Notes under the pieces: model-generated
Seen by the model: the letters and a program-made list of their open reading frames with translations, nothing else
Told to the model about the DNA's origin: nothing
Databases searched by the model: none
Part shown: piece by piece, positions 44,930 to 54,477 of the stretch
Layout: each line of letters begins with the position of its first letter
Position numbering within the stretch: the first letter of the stretch is position 1
Source of the DNA: an uncultured Clostridia bacterium
Lineage (GTDB): Bacteria; Bacillota; Clostridia; Christensenellales; Borkfalkiaceae
Assembly (NCBI GenBank): GCA_934247935.1
Contig: CAKQKE010000001.1
Coordinates: 186,001 to 250,000, forward strand
DNA: 64,000 nucleotides
Reading direction: 5' to 3'
Position numbers and translations under genes: made by a program

Positions 44930-47377
44930 ATGGCTGAAAATATCGGTAATTTCAACAATCTGTATTCAAGAATGACCGCGGGTTTAAGGCAGGCGATGAG
45001 GGCTGCCGATTCGATGTGTCAGGCAAAGAGGATATCTTGCATAGGCACGGAGGCTTTGCTTTACGGCATTTTGTCGTTTGACAACAACGTCACGAGAGTG
45101 CTTGAAAAAAACAGAGTTACGCTCAATGCGTATACTATTCAGTTAAATGCCTATTACGCAAGACAAAAGGCTGTAAGGATAGGTTTGTCTCCGAATGCCA
45201 AAGCGGCGATGCTTAAAGCGGAAGAACTTGCAAACAGGCTTAAATTAAGTTATATTTCCGATGAGTTTCTGGCTCTCGGTATAATGAGTGTAAACGGTTG
45301 CGCAATGAATATTTTGCGCAGAATCGCAAGAGATACCGACAGTATTCAAAGTGAACTTTACAATATAATCGTGGGAAACGTCGACGAATCGGGCAGAGAT
45401 ATCACTATTCATTACGGTGAGCAAACAAGCGGTATTTACGAATACGAACCCAATGAAAAACTCAATGCTCTTTCTGAATTCGGTTATGACTTGACAAGAA
45501 AAGCCTACGAGGGAAAACTCGATCCCGTTATAGGCAGAGATAAAGAAATAGAGCAAATTATACGTATTTTATCGAGAAGGACTAAAAACAGTCCTATGCT
45601 TATAGGAGAGCCGGGCGTAGGAAAAAGCGCGGTGGTCGAGGGGCTCGCTCAAGAGATTGTTTCGGGTAAAGTTCCGGACGTTTTAAGGGGTAAAACCGTG
45701 TTTTCTCTCGATTTGACGAGTTTGATTGCGGGGGCTAAATTCAGAGGTGAATTTGAAGAAAGATTCCGAACCGCCGTCAATTTCATAATAAACAGCGGCA
45801 ATATTATCGTATTTATCGACGAAATTCACAACATTATGGGCGCAGGCAGTACGGGCGAAAGTTCTATGGACGCCGCCGAAATGCTTAAACCAATGCTCGC
45901 AAGAGGAGAATTTCAAATCATCGGCGCGACGACAACCGAAGAATACGGCAAATACATAGAAAAAGATTCCGCTTTTGCAAGGCGTTTTCAAACAATTAAC
46001 GTTCAAGCGCCGAGTATTCCGGATGCGATACGCATATTGCAAGGTTTGAGAGATAAATACGAAGCACACCATAGGGTCGAAATAAAAGACGAAGCGATAG
46101 AGTGCGCGGTAAAACTCACCGAAAGGTACATTACCGACAGATATTTGCCCGACAAGGCAATCGATGTAATGGATGAGGCAGCGGCAAGGGCAAAACTTTC
46201 GGCTTGCGCTCCCGAAGAAGATATAAACAAATACGAGCAAAAAATAAAAGAACTCGGCGTTGACAGAGAGTATGCGATTCGCTGCAACAATTTAGCCGAA
46301 ATCAAAAAAATCGACGAAGAAATCGAGAAAAACAGAGTTGCTTATAAAAATATCCGCAATCGTGCGTTGCTTAAAAAATCAAATGTTCGCCCGTCGATAA
46401 ACGGCGAGGATATAGCGCAGATAATAAGCGAACGCACGGGCGTTCCCGTGATGAAAATCAACGAGGAAGAGTCAGACAGACTCATGAATCTGGAGTCGGA
46501 ACTTCACTCGAGAGTAATAGGTCAGGACGATGCGGTGGAAGAAGTTGCAAAGGCGATAAGACGTTCGAGAGCGGGATTAAGCGACCCCAACAGACCCATA
46601 GGGTCGTTTATATTCGCAGGTCCTACCGGCGTGGGTAAAACCGAACTTTCAAAGGCCTTGGCAAGCGTGATTTTCGGCAATGAAAACATGCTTATAAGAC
46701 TGGATATGAGCGAATATATGGAAAAAATTTCCATAACAAAACTAATCGGTGCGCCTCCGGGATACGCAGGATATGACGAAGAAGGTATACTCACGGGCAA
46801 AGTTCGCCGTATGCCTTATTCGGTCGTGTTGTTTGACGAAATAGAAAAAGCACACCCCGATATTTTCGATATAATGCTTCAGATTCTCGACGACGGCAGA
46901 GTGACCGACAGTAAAGGCAGAGTGGTTGATTTCAGAAATACCGTGATAATAATGACCTCTAACTGCGGGGCGTCCGACGCGATAAATTTTGAGGACGAAT
47001 ACGAGTTTGAAGACGCGGTAAACGATGCGCTTAAAGAGAGATTCCGTCCCGAATTTTTAAACAGAATCGACGATATAATCGTGTTTAAAAAACTTACCAA
47101 GCGCGAATGTGCGCAAATTGCCGAAATCTTGCTTAACAAATTAAAAGCAAGACTTAAAGAACAAGGCATCAACCTTATAGTAAAAGAATCGGCGGTCGAT
47201 CTGATACTTAAATCCGGTTACAGCGATACTTACGGCGTGCGTCCTTTAAAACGCGCGATACAAAAATTGCTTGAAAACATGCTTGCGGACGAAATTATTT
47301 CGGGTGGCATAACTTCGGGCGAAACGGTGTCGGTATTTGCCGACGATGACATAATCGACTATAAAATCGAAAAATAA
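44930..47377 (+). CDS. clpC: ClpC-like AAA+ unfoldase with degenerate ClpP loop
   Basis: The 815-residue protein is a two-ring Hsp100 ATPase. An N-terminal Clp-N double repeat (about residues 10-150) is followed by D1 with Walker A GEPGVGKS (~226) and Walker B VFIDEIHN, a short middle domain (~410-455, too short for ClpB), and D2 with Walker A GPTGVGKT (~564) and LFDEIEKAHP. ClpC feeds proteins to ClpP by an L/I/V-G-F loop; the matching position reads INF (46982-46990) in a shortened loop. The gene stands alone, without the ctsR-mcsA-mcsB genes that usually precede clpC in Bacillota. It may therefore work poorly with ClpP or independently; this is inference. The next gene starts 15 bases downstream. 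Confidence 0.9.
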   Translation: MAENIGNFNNLYSRMTAGLRQAMRAADSMCQAKRISCIGTEALLYGILSFDNNVTRVLEKNRVTLNAYTIQLNAYYARQKAVRIGLSPNAKAAMLKAEELANRLKLSYISDEFLALGIMSVNGCAMNILRRIARDTDSIQSELYNIIVGNVDESGRDITIHYGEQTSGIYEYEPNEKLNALSEFGYDLTRKAYEGKLDPVIGRDKEIEQIIRILSRRTKNSPMLIGEPGVGKSAVVEGLAQEIVSGKVPDVLRGKTVFSLDLTSLIAGAKFRGEFEERFRTAVNFIINSGNIIVFIDEIHNIMGAGSTGESSMDAAEMLKPMLARGEFQIIGATTTEEYGKYIEKDSAFARRFQTINVQAPSIPDAIRILQGLRDKYEAHHRVEIKDEAIECAVKLTERYITDRYLPDKAIDVMDEAAARAKLSACAPEEDINKYEQKIKELGVDREYAIRCNNLAEIKKIDEEIEKNRVAYKNIRNRALLKKSNVRPSINGEDIAQIISERTGVPVMKINEEESDRLMNLESELHSRVIGQDDAVEEVAKAIRRSRAGLSDPNRPIGSFIFAGPTGVGKTELSKALASVIFGNENMLIRLDMSEYMEKISITKLIGAPPGYAGYDEEGILTGKVRRMPYSVVLFDEIEKAHPDIFDIMLQILDDGRVTDSKGRVVDFRNTVIIMTSNCGASDAINFEDEYEFEDAVNDALKERFRPEFLNRIDDIIVFKKLTKRECAQIAEILLNKLKARLKEQGINLIVKESAVDLILKSGYSDTYGVRPLKRAIQKLLENMLADEIISGGITSGETVSVFADDDIIDYKIEK

Positions 47378-47391
47378 ATCGGAGATATACA

Positions 47392-48189
47392 GTGGAAATA
47401 GGAATTTCGACGGCGTCGTTTTTCAGAAAACAGTACAACGAAGACGCGCTTGTCACTTTAAACGAAATGGATTCGAGAGTATGCGAAGTGTTTTTGGAGA
47501 CGTTTTGCGAATATACTCCCGGGTACGGAGAGTTGCTTAAAAGCAGAAAGGGTAATTTAAAGGTGCACTCGATACATACTTTAAACACTCATTTCGAGCC
47601 TCAACTTTTTTCCGACAACGTGCGCGCTTACGGCGACGCGGTAAAAATTTTCAGAGATACGCTTTACGTTGCAAAACTTCTCGGCGCACATAATTACACC
47701 ATGCACGGCAGAGCGAGATTCAAGCAAAACATGAAGTTTGACAACTATGCCGATATCGGCAAAAAATTTGACGAACTTACTAAAATAACGGGCGAGTACG
47801 GTGTGAATTTGTGCATTGAAAACGTGGCGTGGGCATTTTACAATCAAGTCGGGTTTTTCGGTAAAATCAAAGATTACGCGCCTGATTTAAAGACTTGTCT
47901 CGATATAAAGCAAGCGTTTGACAGCGGATATACATGGCAAGAGTATTTTGCCGAAATGGGCGACAGGCTTAAAACGGTGCATTTATCGGATAGGGACGAA
48001 AGCGGCAAGTTGTGTTTGCCGGGGAAAGGAATATTCGATTTTGAAACTCTTTTCGGGATTCTTAAAGACAACGGTTTTGATGGCAATATGCTTATCGAAG
48101 TGTACGACGAAAACTTTAAAACGGTCGACGAACTTAAACGTTCACTCGATTATTTGCGCAATATTGCGGCAAGATTTGATTTTAAGTAA
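47392..48189 (+). CDS. Sugar phosphate isomerase/epimerase family TIM barrel
   Basis: This 265-residue protein has the xylose-isomerase-like (AP endonuclease family 2) barrel. Metal-ligand motifs are spaced as in the family: MHGRAR after strand 3-4, LCIENVAW with a glutamate ligand near residue 143, KTCLDIKQAF with an aspartate near 170, VHLSDRDE, and IEVYDEN with a late glutamate. The GTG start at 47392 has GGAG. Members isomerise or epimerise sugars or polyols; the substrate here is unknown. It is probably cotranscribed with the clpC-like gene. Confidence 0.82.
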   Translation: MEIGISTASFFRKQYNEDALVTLNEMDSRVCEVFLETFCEYTPGYGELLKSRKGNLKVHSIHTLNTHFEPQLFSDNVRAYGDAVKIFRDTLYVAKLLGAHNYTMHGRARFKQNMKFDNYADIGKKFDELTKITGEYGVNLCIENVAWAFYNQVGFFGKIKDYAPDLKTCLDIKQAFDSGYTWQEYFAEMGDRLKTVHLSDRDESGKLCLPGKGIFDFETLFGILKDNGFDGNMLIEVYDENFKTVDELKRSLDYLRNIAARFDFK

Positions 48190-48215
48190 AATTTAAAAAA
48201 TACTACTTAATGAAT

Positions 48216-48244
48216 TTGACAATAATTTGCGATTGTTGTAAAAT
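48216..48244 (+). promoter_or_regulatory. Promoter of pgi
   Basis: TTGACA (48216-48221), 17-bp spacer, TAAAAT (48239-48244). The leader is about 26 bases and includes CGGAG before the ATG. Confidence 0.8.
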
Positions 48245-48277
48245 TAAATCATAAAATATTTTTTACGGAGTAAAGAT

Positions 48278-49708
48278 ATGAATTATACAGACAAAAAATG
48301 GCAAGAGTCAATGAAACTCAGATTTGACTACAACAATATGATGGCTGAATTTGTCGGCGAAAAAGAAGGATACACGAAAGAAAAACTCGACCTTTTAAAA
48401 GACAAAGCGGCATCGGCTTATAAAACCGTACAAGCAAACAGAGGTACGGGAATGATGGGTTGGTCGGAACTTCCGTACAACCAGGACGAAATCGTTGAAG
48501 ATATCATAAAAACCGCCGAAGACGTAAGAAAGAATTTCGATACTTTCGTAGTGCTTGGTATCGGCGGCAGCGCATTAGGCCCCATAGCGGCTATGCAAGC
48601 ACTTTGTCACCTTCATTACAACGATTTGCCCGCAGAAAAGAGAAACGGACCCAAATGTTACGTAGAAGATAACGTAGATCCCGAAAGAATGGAGGCTCTT
48701 TTAGACGTAATCGACCTCGACAAAACCATGTTCAACGTTATCACGAAGAGCGGAGCGACAAGCGAAACGATGACTCAATATCTCATCGTAATGGACCTTC
48801 TTAAAAAGAAATACGGCGCAAACGCAAAAAATCACATGATTGCCACTACTTCAAGTGCGAAGGGTAATCTTATCAAAATCGCTAAACAAGAAGGTTTAAA
48901 AACTTTCTATATCCCCGACGGAGTCGGCGGCAGATTCTCCGAATTGTGCCCGGTGGGACTTCTTCCGGCAGCGGTTGTAGGCATTGACATTAAGGCTCTT
49001 TTAAAGGGTGCGGCTTATATGGATGAAGTTTGCAAAGAAAAAGACATGTACAAAAACCCCGCTCTTATGGGTGCGGTTCTCGAATATGCCGCAATGAACG
49101 ACGGTAAAAACATTTCCGTAATGATGCCTTATGCCGACGGACTTCGTTATATGTCCGACTGGTATGCTCAACTTTGGGCTGAAAGTCTCGGCAAAGAAGA
49201 CAGCAAGAGCGGAGAAAAGGTTTATGCCGGTCAAACGCCCGTCAAGGCACTCGGCGTAACCGATCAACACAGCCAGGTACAACTTTATACGGAAGGTCCT
49301 TTCGATAAAGTTATGACTTTCCTTGCCGTCGATAATTACAGAACGACCGTTATCATTTCAGACGGTTGCGAAGATATCCCCGACGTAAACTTCCTTTGCG
49401 GACACACAATGAACGAACTCATCACTTGCGAAAGAAAAGCAACCGAGTACGCTCTTACCGTAAAGCACAGACTCAACAAGACGATTTATTTACCCGAACT
49501 CAATGCGTTTACTTTGGGCGAACTTATGTTTATGCTCGAAATGCAAACTGCATATTGCGGAGAAATGCTCAATATCGACACGTATAACCAACCGGGCGTA
49601 GAGGGAGGCAAAAACGCAACTTACGCAATGCTCGGAAGAAAAGGTTACGACGCAAAGAGAGAAGAACTTGCAGCCGCACCCGAGAAAAAGAAAGATTATA
49701 TCTGCTGA
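48278..49708 (+). CDS. pgi: Glucose-6-phosphate isomerase
   Basis: Pgi interconverts glucose-6-phosphate and fructose-6-phosphate. The 476-residue protein has the sugar-phosphate loops LGIGGSALGP and TKSGATSET, the conserved GGRFSELCPVG, the AESLGKE glutamate and the QHSQVQLYTEGP region. It is a slightly long bacterial form but complete. It has its own strong promoter and terminator and stands just upstream of the glycogen operon. Confidence 0.95.
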   Translation: MNYTDKKWQESMKLRFDYNNMMAEFVGEKEGYTKEKLDLLKDKAASAYKTVQANRGTGMMGWSELPYNQDEIVEDIIKTAEDVRKNFDTFVVLGIGGSALGPIAAMQALCHLHYNDLPAEKRNGPKCYVEDNVDPERMEALLDVIDLDKTMFNVITKSGATSETMTQYLIVMDLLKKKYGANAKNHMIATTSSAKGNLIKIAKQEGLKTFYIPDGVGGRFSELCPVGLLPAAVVGIDIKALLKGAAYMDEVCKEKDMYKNPALMGAVLEYAAMNDGKNISVMMPYADGLRYMSDWYAQLWAESLGKEDSKSGEKVYAGQTPVKALGVTDQHSQVQLYTEGPFDKVMTFLAVDNYRTTVIISDGCEDIPDVNFLCGHTMNELITCERKATEYALTVKHRLNKTIYLPELNAFTLGELMFMLEMQTAYCGEMLNIDTYNQPGVEGGKNATYAMLGRKGYDAKREELAAAPEKKKDYIC

Positions 49709-49715
49709 TATTTTT

Positions 49716-49748
49716 AAAGAGAGACCTGAATACGGTTTCTCTTTTTTT
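49716..49748 (+). terminator. Terminator of pgi
   Basis: Arms AAAGAGAGACC (49716-49726) and GGTTTCTCTTT (49734-49744, one wobble) with a T run. Confidence 0.85.
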
Positions 49749-49938
49749 ATTTTTTATATAATAAATGCCTTATAATATACGCTGATTTAAGGGCGAAAGT
49801 GTGGCTTGACGATATCGAGAGCGCGGTTTGTAAAAGATCGAAAAGATAACGGTGGCATGGTTTGGAAATCCGCGGGTTAAGATTTGCAGAATTTGAGCAA
49901 AAATAGTAAAAAATTTACATTAATTTTGTTTTATGTTC

Positions 49939-49967
49939 TTGATAAATATTAAGTTTTAGTATATAAT
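49939..49967 (+). promoter_or_regulatory. Promoter of the glycogen operon
   Basis: TTGATA (49939-49944), 17-bp spacer, TATAAT (49962-49967). This is the only clear promoter seen for glgB-glgC-glgD and probably the following genes. The bases 49749-49938 show nothing recognisable. Confidence 0.8.
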
Positions 49968-49974
49968 ATATTTA

Positions 49975-50074
49975 TAATAACCGATAATGGGGGCTTTGGG
50001 GACGATAATCGGATTTGCCCAAGCGGATCATTGTCGAGTTGCAGCGTTTATTAAAGTTTTGGAGGAAAACGTAA
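49975..50074 (+). other. Leader of the glycogen operon mRNA
   Basis: This ~100-base leader contains a G-rich stretch and a hairpin CGATAAT (50003-50009) with ATTGTCG (50040-50046). The ribosome binding site TGGAGG is outside the hairpin. No known riboswitch is recognised. Confidence 0.35.
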
Positions 50075-51943
50075 ATGAAAGATAATTTGCCTTTATATTT
50101 GTTTCATCAAGGAACAAATTTCAGGTCTTATGAATATTTAGGCTCTCACGGCAGCGAATTAAACGGAGTGAAAGGCGTTACTTTCAGGGTATGGGCTCCT
50201 CACGCTCAAAACGTATCGGTTGTTGGCGATTTTAATATCTGGGACATTAAAGCAAATCCCATGGCTAAAATTTCGCAAGAGGGTATCTGGGAAACTTTTA
50301 TCCCCGATATCGAAAGATACGACGTGTATAAATACGCAATCACGTCAAAAAGCGGAAATCTCATCATGAAGGCGGATCCGTACGCTTTCCACAGCGAAAC
50401 CGCACCTGCGACTGCTTCAAAGTATTACGAACTTGACAATTACACATGGACCGACGCCGGGTATATGAAAAACAAGAAAGACGAGAACGTCTATTCTTCT
50501 CCCGTCAATATTTACGAAGTTAATCTTGCGTCCTGGAAGAAAAGAGACGAAGGAACTTATTATTCTTATGTCGACCTTATCGATTTGCTTGTGCCTTACG
50601 TAAAGAAAATGGGATACACTCATGTCGAGTTTATGCCGGTCGCCGAATATCCTTTCGACGGCAGTTGGGGTTATCAGGTAACGGGTTATTACAGTATAAC
50701 GTCCCGTTTCGGCACGCCTTGCGACTTTATGAAACTTGTCGATGCATTCCATAAAGAAGGCATAGGTGTAATCATCGACTGGGTGCCCGCGCATTTCCCG
50801 AAAGACGCGCACGGTTTGTACGAGTTCGACGGACAACCTTTGTACGAAAGCGATCGCTGGGATTTGCAAGAACATAAATCGTGGGGGACAAGGAGATTCG
50901 ATTATGCGAAAAACGAAGTGCAATCGTTTTTGATTTCAAACGCTATGTTTTTGTTTGATAAATATCACATAGACGGGTTGCGTGTGGACGCCGTTGCCTC
51001 TATGCTTTACCTCGATTACGATAAAAAGCCGGGCGAGTGGATACCCAACGAATACGGTGAAAACAAAAATCTTGCGGCTATTGCGTTTTTCAGAAAACTC
51101 AACACAGCCGTTTTTGCGGAATATCCTTACGCAATGATGATTGCGGAAGAATCGACCGCATGGCCTATGGTCACAAAACCGGCATCGGTCGGAGGTCTCG
51201 GCTTTAACTTTAAATGGAATATGGGTTGGATGAACGACGTTTTGTCTTACGTCAAGTGTGACCCGATGTTCCGTCATTACGACCATGAAAAACTCACGTT
51301 TTCGATGATGTACGCTTTTTCCGAAAACTTTGTACTTCCCGTTTCTCACGACGAGGTGGTTTACGGCAAAGGTTCGCTTATAAACAAAATGCCCGGCGAC
51401 TATTACGCAAAATTTGCGGGAGACAGAACTTTTATGGGGTATATGATGTCTCATCCCGGTAAAAAACTCATATTTATGGGAGCGGAAATAGGTCAGTTTG
51501 ACGAGTGGGATTATAAAAAACAAATTCAATTTGATTTGTTGAAATATCCCGATCATAAAAAATTAAACGTTTATTTTAAAGATATCAACGAGTTTTATAA
51601 GGCGCATAAGGCGTTTTACGAAATTGAAGATTCGTGGGACGGGTTCGAGTGGCTTGCACCCGACGATAAAGATAAAAACGTAATCGCTTATTTAAGGAAA
51701 AGTAAAGACGGAGAAAAAATCGTTTGTATATGCAACTTCTCCGGAATAGAACAGGATTATTTGCTCGGGGTAGAAGAAGGTAAATACGAAATAATCTTCA
51801 ATTCCGATTCGGTAAAGTACGGCGGCAACGGTCAAATCAAAAAGAAGAATTATCAAACCAAGCAAATTCCGTCGCACGGAAAAGAAAATTCTGTTTCGAT
51901 AAAGTTGCCCGCGCTTAGTTGTGTGTATTTATTAAAAAAATAA
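50075..51943 (+). CDS. glgB: 1,4-alpha-glucan branching enzyme
   Basis: GlgB makes the alpha-1,6 branches of glycogen. The 622-residue protein has an N-terminal CBM48 module (GVTFRVWAPHAQNVSVVGDF), the GH13 barrel with the nucleophile region GLRVDAVASMLYLDY (Asp near 305), the acid/base MIAEEST (Glu near 358), and VSHDEVVYGKGS (Asp near 425), and a C-terminal beta domain. The strong TGGAGG site precedes the ATG. It is first in the glg operon; glgC starts 138 bases downstream. Confidence 0.96.
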   Translation: MKDNLPLYLFHQGTNFRSYEYLGSHGSELNGVKGVTFRVWAPHAQNVSVVGDFNIWDIKANPMAKISQEGIWETFIPDIERYDVYKYAITSKSGNLIMKADPYAFHSETAPATASKYYELDNYTWTDAGYMKNKKDENVYSSPVNIYEVNLASWKKRDEGTYYSYVDLIDLLVPYVKKMGYTHVEFMPVAEYPFDGSWGYQVTGYYSITSRFGTPCDFMKLVDAFHKEGIGVIIDWVPAHFPKDAHGLYEFDGQPLYESDRWDLQEHKSWGTRRFDYAKNEVQSFLISNAMFLFDKYHIDGLRVDAVASMLYLDYDKKPGEWIPNEYGENKNLAAIAFFRKLNTAVFAEYPYAMMIAEESTAWPMVTKPASVGGLGFNFKWNMGWMNDVLSYVKCDPMFRHYDHEKLTFSMMYAFSENFVLPVSHDEVVYGKGSLINKMPGDYYAKFAGDRTFMGYMMSHPGKKLIFMGAEIGQFDEWDYKKQIQFDLLKYPDHKKLNVYFKDINEFYKAHKAFYEIEDSWDGFEWLAPDDKDKNVIAYLRKSKDGEKIVCICNFSGIEQDYLLGVEEGKYEIIFNSDSVKYGGNGQIKKKNYQTKQIPSHGKENSVSIKLPALSCVYLLKK

Positions 51944-52081
51944 ATAAGCAAAAGGCGGTTTGATATTTTCGAAAAAGGCTAATCGGCTTATAAATTAAAT
52001 TACGTCGGTTTGTTATCGTTAAAGAATAAAACAAACAAAAGAATAAAAATACTTTTAAAATCATAGATAACGGAGGGAAAT

Positions 52082-53269
52082 ATGTTATTAAACAAAGAGT
52101 GTGTCGCCATGCTTTTGGCTGGCGGACAGGGAAGTCGTTTGTACGCGCTTACAAACAGCGTGGCAAAACCCGCGGTTTCGTTTGGCGGTAAATACAGAAT
52201 AATCGACTTTCCGCTTTCAAACTGTGTAAACTCTGGTATAGACACGGTGGGTATTCTTACTCAATATCAGCCGCTTCTTTTAAACGATTACATAGGCAAC
52301 GGTCAACCGTGGGATTTGGACAGAAACTACGGCGGAGTGCATATGCTTGCGCCTTACCAGGCGAAACACGGTCAACAATGGTATAAAGGGACGGCAAACG
52401 CCATTTATCAGAATTTATCGTTTGTAAAAAGATATTCGCCGGAGTACGTGCTTATATTGTCGGGAGACCATATTTACAAAATGGACTATTCAAAGATGCT
52501 CGACAGGCACAAAGCGACGGGCGCGGCTTGCACTATAGCGACGATATCCGTTCCTATCGAAGAGGCACCGAGATTCGGTATAATCAACGCCGACGAAAAC
52601 GGAGTAGTCGAAAGGTTTGAAGAAAAACCCAAGCACCCCACAAGCACGCTTGCGTCTATGGGAATATATATCTTCACAGCCGAAAAAATGTATAAATATC
52701 TCGAAGAGGACGAGGCAAATCCCGCAAGCGGCAACGATTTCGGTCACGACGTGCTTCCGGCAATGCTTGCAGCGGGAGAAAAAATGGTTTGCTTCAAGTT
52801 TGACGGGTATTGGAAAGACGTCGGCACCATTTCGTCCTTATACGAGGCTAATATGGATTTACTCGGCGAATCTCCGAAATTCAACGTTTCGGACAGAAGT
52901 TGGAGAATTTATTCGAGGAACCCCATCGCTCCGCCGCATTATATAGGAGAAAACGGCAATGTGACAAATTCTATAGTTTCGTTGGGTTGCGAAATCGACG
53001 GAACGGTTGAAAACTGCACGCTTTCGGACAATGTGACGATTAAAAAAGGCGCATACGTAAAAGATTCGGTTATTTTCAGCGGATGCGTGATAGAAGAGGG
53101 AGCAAAAGTCGGCTATTCCATACTCGATTCAAACGTGACGGTAAGTAAAAATGCAACCGTCGGCGATTTAACGCAGAAACAAGCAAAAATCACGCTTATA
53201 GGAAGCGGGGTAAAGATAGAAGAAAACGGCGAAGTAAAAGCCGGCGACATGGTCGAAAAGGAGGTTTAA
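52082..53269 (+). CDS. glgC: Glucose-1-phosphate adenylyltransferase, catalytic subunit
   Basis: GlgC makes ADP-glucose, the donor for glycogen synthesis. The 395-residue protein keeps the pyrophosphorylase signature LLAGGQGSRLYALT, KPAVSFGGKYRIIDFPLSN, the catalytic LSGDHIYKMDY and the glucose-1-phosphate site EEKPKHP, followed by a left-handed beta-helix C-terminus. The AKPAV motif has Val where many have Arg before it (VAKPAV). It starts three bases upstream of glgD, so the two subunits are probably made together, as known for Bacillota. Confidence 0.95.
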   Translation: MLLNKECVAMLLAGGQGSRLYALTNSVAKPAVSFGGKYRIIDFPLSNCVNSGIDTVGILTQYQPLLLNDYIGNGQPWDLDRNYGGVHMLAPYQAKHGQQWYKGTANAIYQNLSFVKRYSPEYVLILSGDHIYKMDYSKMLDRHKATGAACTIATISVPIEEAPRFGIINADENGVVERFEEKPKHPTSTLASMGIYIFTAEKMYKYLEEDEANPASGNDFGHDVLPAMLAAGEKMVCFKFDGYWKDVGTISSLYEANMDLLGESPKFNVSDRSWRIYSRNPIAPPHYIGENGNVTNSIVSLGCEIDGTVENCTLSDNVTIKKGAYVKDSVIFSGCVIEEGAKVGYSILDSNVTVSKNATVGDLTQKQAKITLIGSGVKIEENGEVKAGDMVEKEV

Positions 53270-53272
53270 AAT

Positions 53273-54382
53273 ATGAATGCTTTAGGTGTAATTTTTTCCA
53301 ATATTCATGACAACAACCTTCCCGAACTTACAAGCGTAAGGACTATGGGTTCGGTTCCGTTTTGCGGAAGATACAGACTTGTCGATTTCCCGCTTTCAAA
53401 TATGGTAAATTCCGGCATAAACAAAGTCGGTATTATCACGAAAAGCAATTTCCAGTCTTTGATGGACCATGTCGGCAGCGGTAAAGATTGGGATTTGGCG
53501 AGAAGAAACGGCGGTTTGATGTTATTGCCGCCTTTCGGCGACGTCGGCACGCGTGTTTACAGCACGAGACTCGAGGCGTTAACGGGCGCAATCAACTTCC
53601 TTACCCGTTCTAATGAGGAATACGTGTTTATGTCCGACAGCGATATGGTTTGTTCTATAGATTTCAACAACGTAATGAAATTTCACCTTGAAAACGAAGC
53701 CGATATCACGATGATTTACGCCGAAAGGACAAATAAATTTATCAACGGGTCAAACAATATCATTCTCACGACAAACGACAATAATCGTGTTACGGGTATG
53801 TCGTTCGACCCGAGAATCCAAGGTCAGGTAAAACTTTATACTAATATAATGCTTATTAAAAGGACCTTGCTCATCAATCTCGTGACGACGGCAATCGCGC
53901 ACGGATTAAAGCATTTTTCCGAGCAAGTGCTTGCGGCGCACGTCGAATCGCTTAAAATTTTCGCTTATAAATACAGTGGATATTTGTCGGTAATCAATTC
54001 GTTGCAGACTTATTACGACACAAGCATGGAAATGCTTAATAAAGAAAACCGCGACGCAGTATTTAAAAAGAGAGAAATATTTACCAAAGTCAAAGATTCA
54101 AGCCCGACTAAATACGGAGCAAACGCCGTCGTGAAAAATTCGCTTATATCCGAGGGGTGCGATATTCAGGGAGAAGTTTACAACAGTATTATTTTCAGGG
54201 GAGTAAAAGTCGGCAGAGGAACAGTCGTTAAAAATTCGATATTGATGCAAAACACGCTCACGGGCGAAAACGTATCGTTAAATGCGATTATTGCCGATAA
54301 AAACGTAGTAATAAGGGACGGCAGAGTGCTTTCCGGTTGTGAAACGCACCCGTTCTATATACTTAAAAACAGCGTTATTTAA
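53273..54382 (+). CDS. glgD: Glucose-1-phosphate adenylyltransferase, regulatory subunit
   Basis: GlgD is the GlgC paralogue found in Gram-positive bacteria that forms a heterotetramer with GlgC and modulates it. The 369-residue protein shares FCGRYRLVDFPLSNMVNSG and the left-handed helix, but lacks the GGxGxRL nucleotide signature at the N-terminus (VIFSNIHDNNLPELTSVRT instead). It also lacks the catalytic GDH, having SDSDMV. It is therefore most likely not catalytic. The start follows GGAGG inside the glgC end, three bases after the glgC stop. Confidence 0.94.
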   Translation: MNALGVIFSNIHDNNLPELTSVRTMGSVPFCGRYRLVDFPLSNMVNSGINKVGIITKSNFQSLMDHVGSGKDWDLARRNGGLMLLPPFGDVGTRVYSTRLEALTGAINFLTRSNEEYVFMSDSDMVCSIDFNNVMKFHLENEADITMIYAERTNKFINGSNNIILTTNDNNRVTGMSFDPRIQGQVKLYTNIMLIKRTLLINLVTTAIAHGLKHFSEQVLAAHVESLKIFAYKYSGYLSVINSLQTYYDTSMEMLNKENRDAVFKKREIFTKVKDSSPTKYGANAVVKNSLISEGCDIQGEVYNSIIFRGVKVGRGTVVKNSILMQNTLTGENVSLNAIIADKNVVIRDGRVLSGCETHPFYILKNSVI

Positions 54383-54477
54383 TTAACCGACGATATTAGA
54401 CGTTTTTCAGCGCAAATTATACCTCATATAATTTTATTATTCGACGTATAAAACCTTATAAAAGAAGGAGGTAACAA

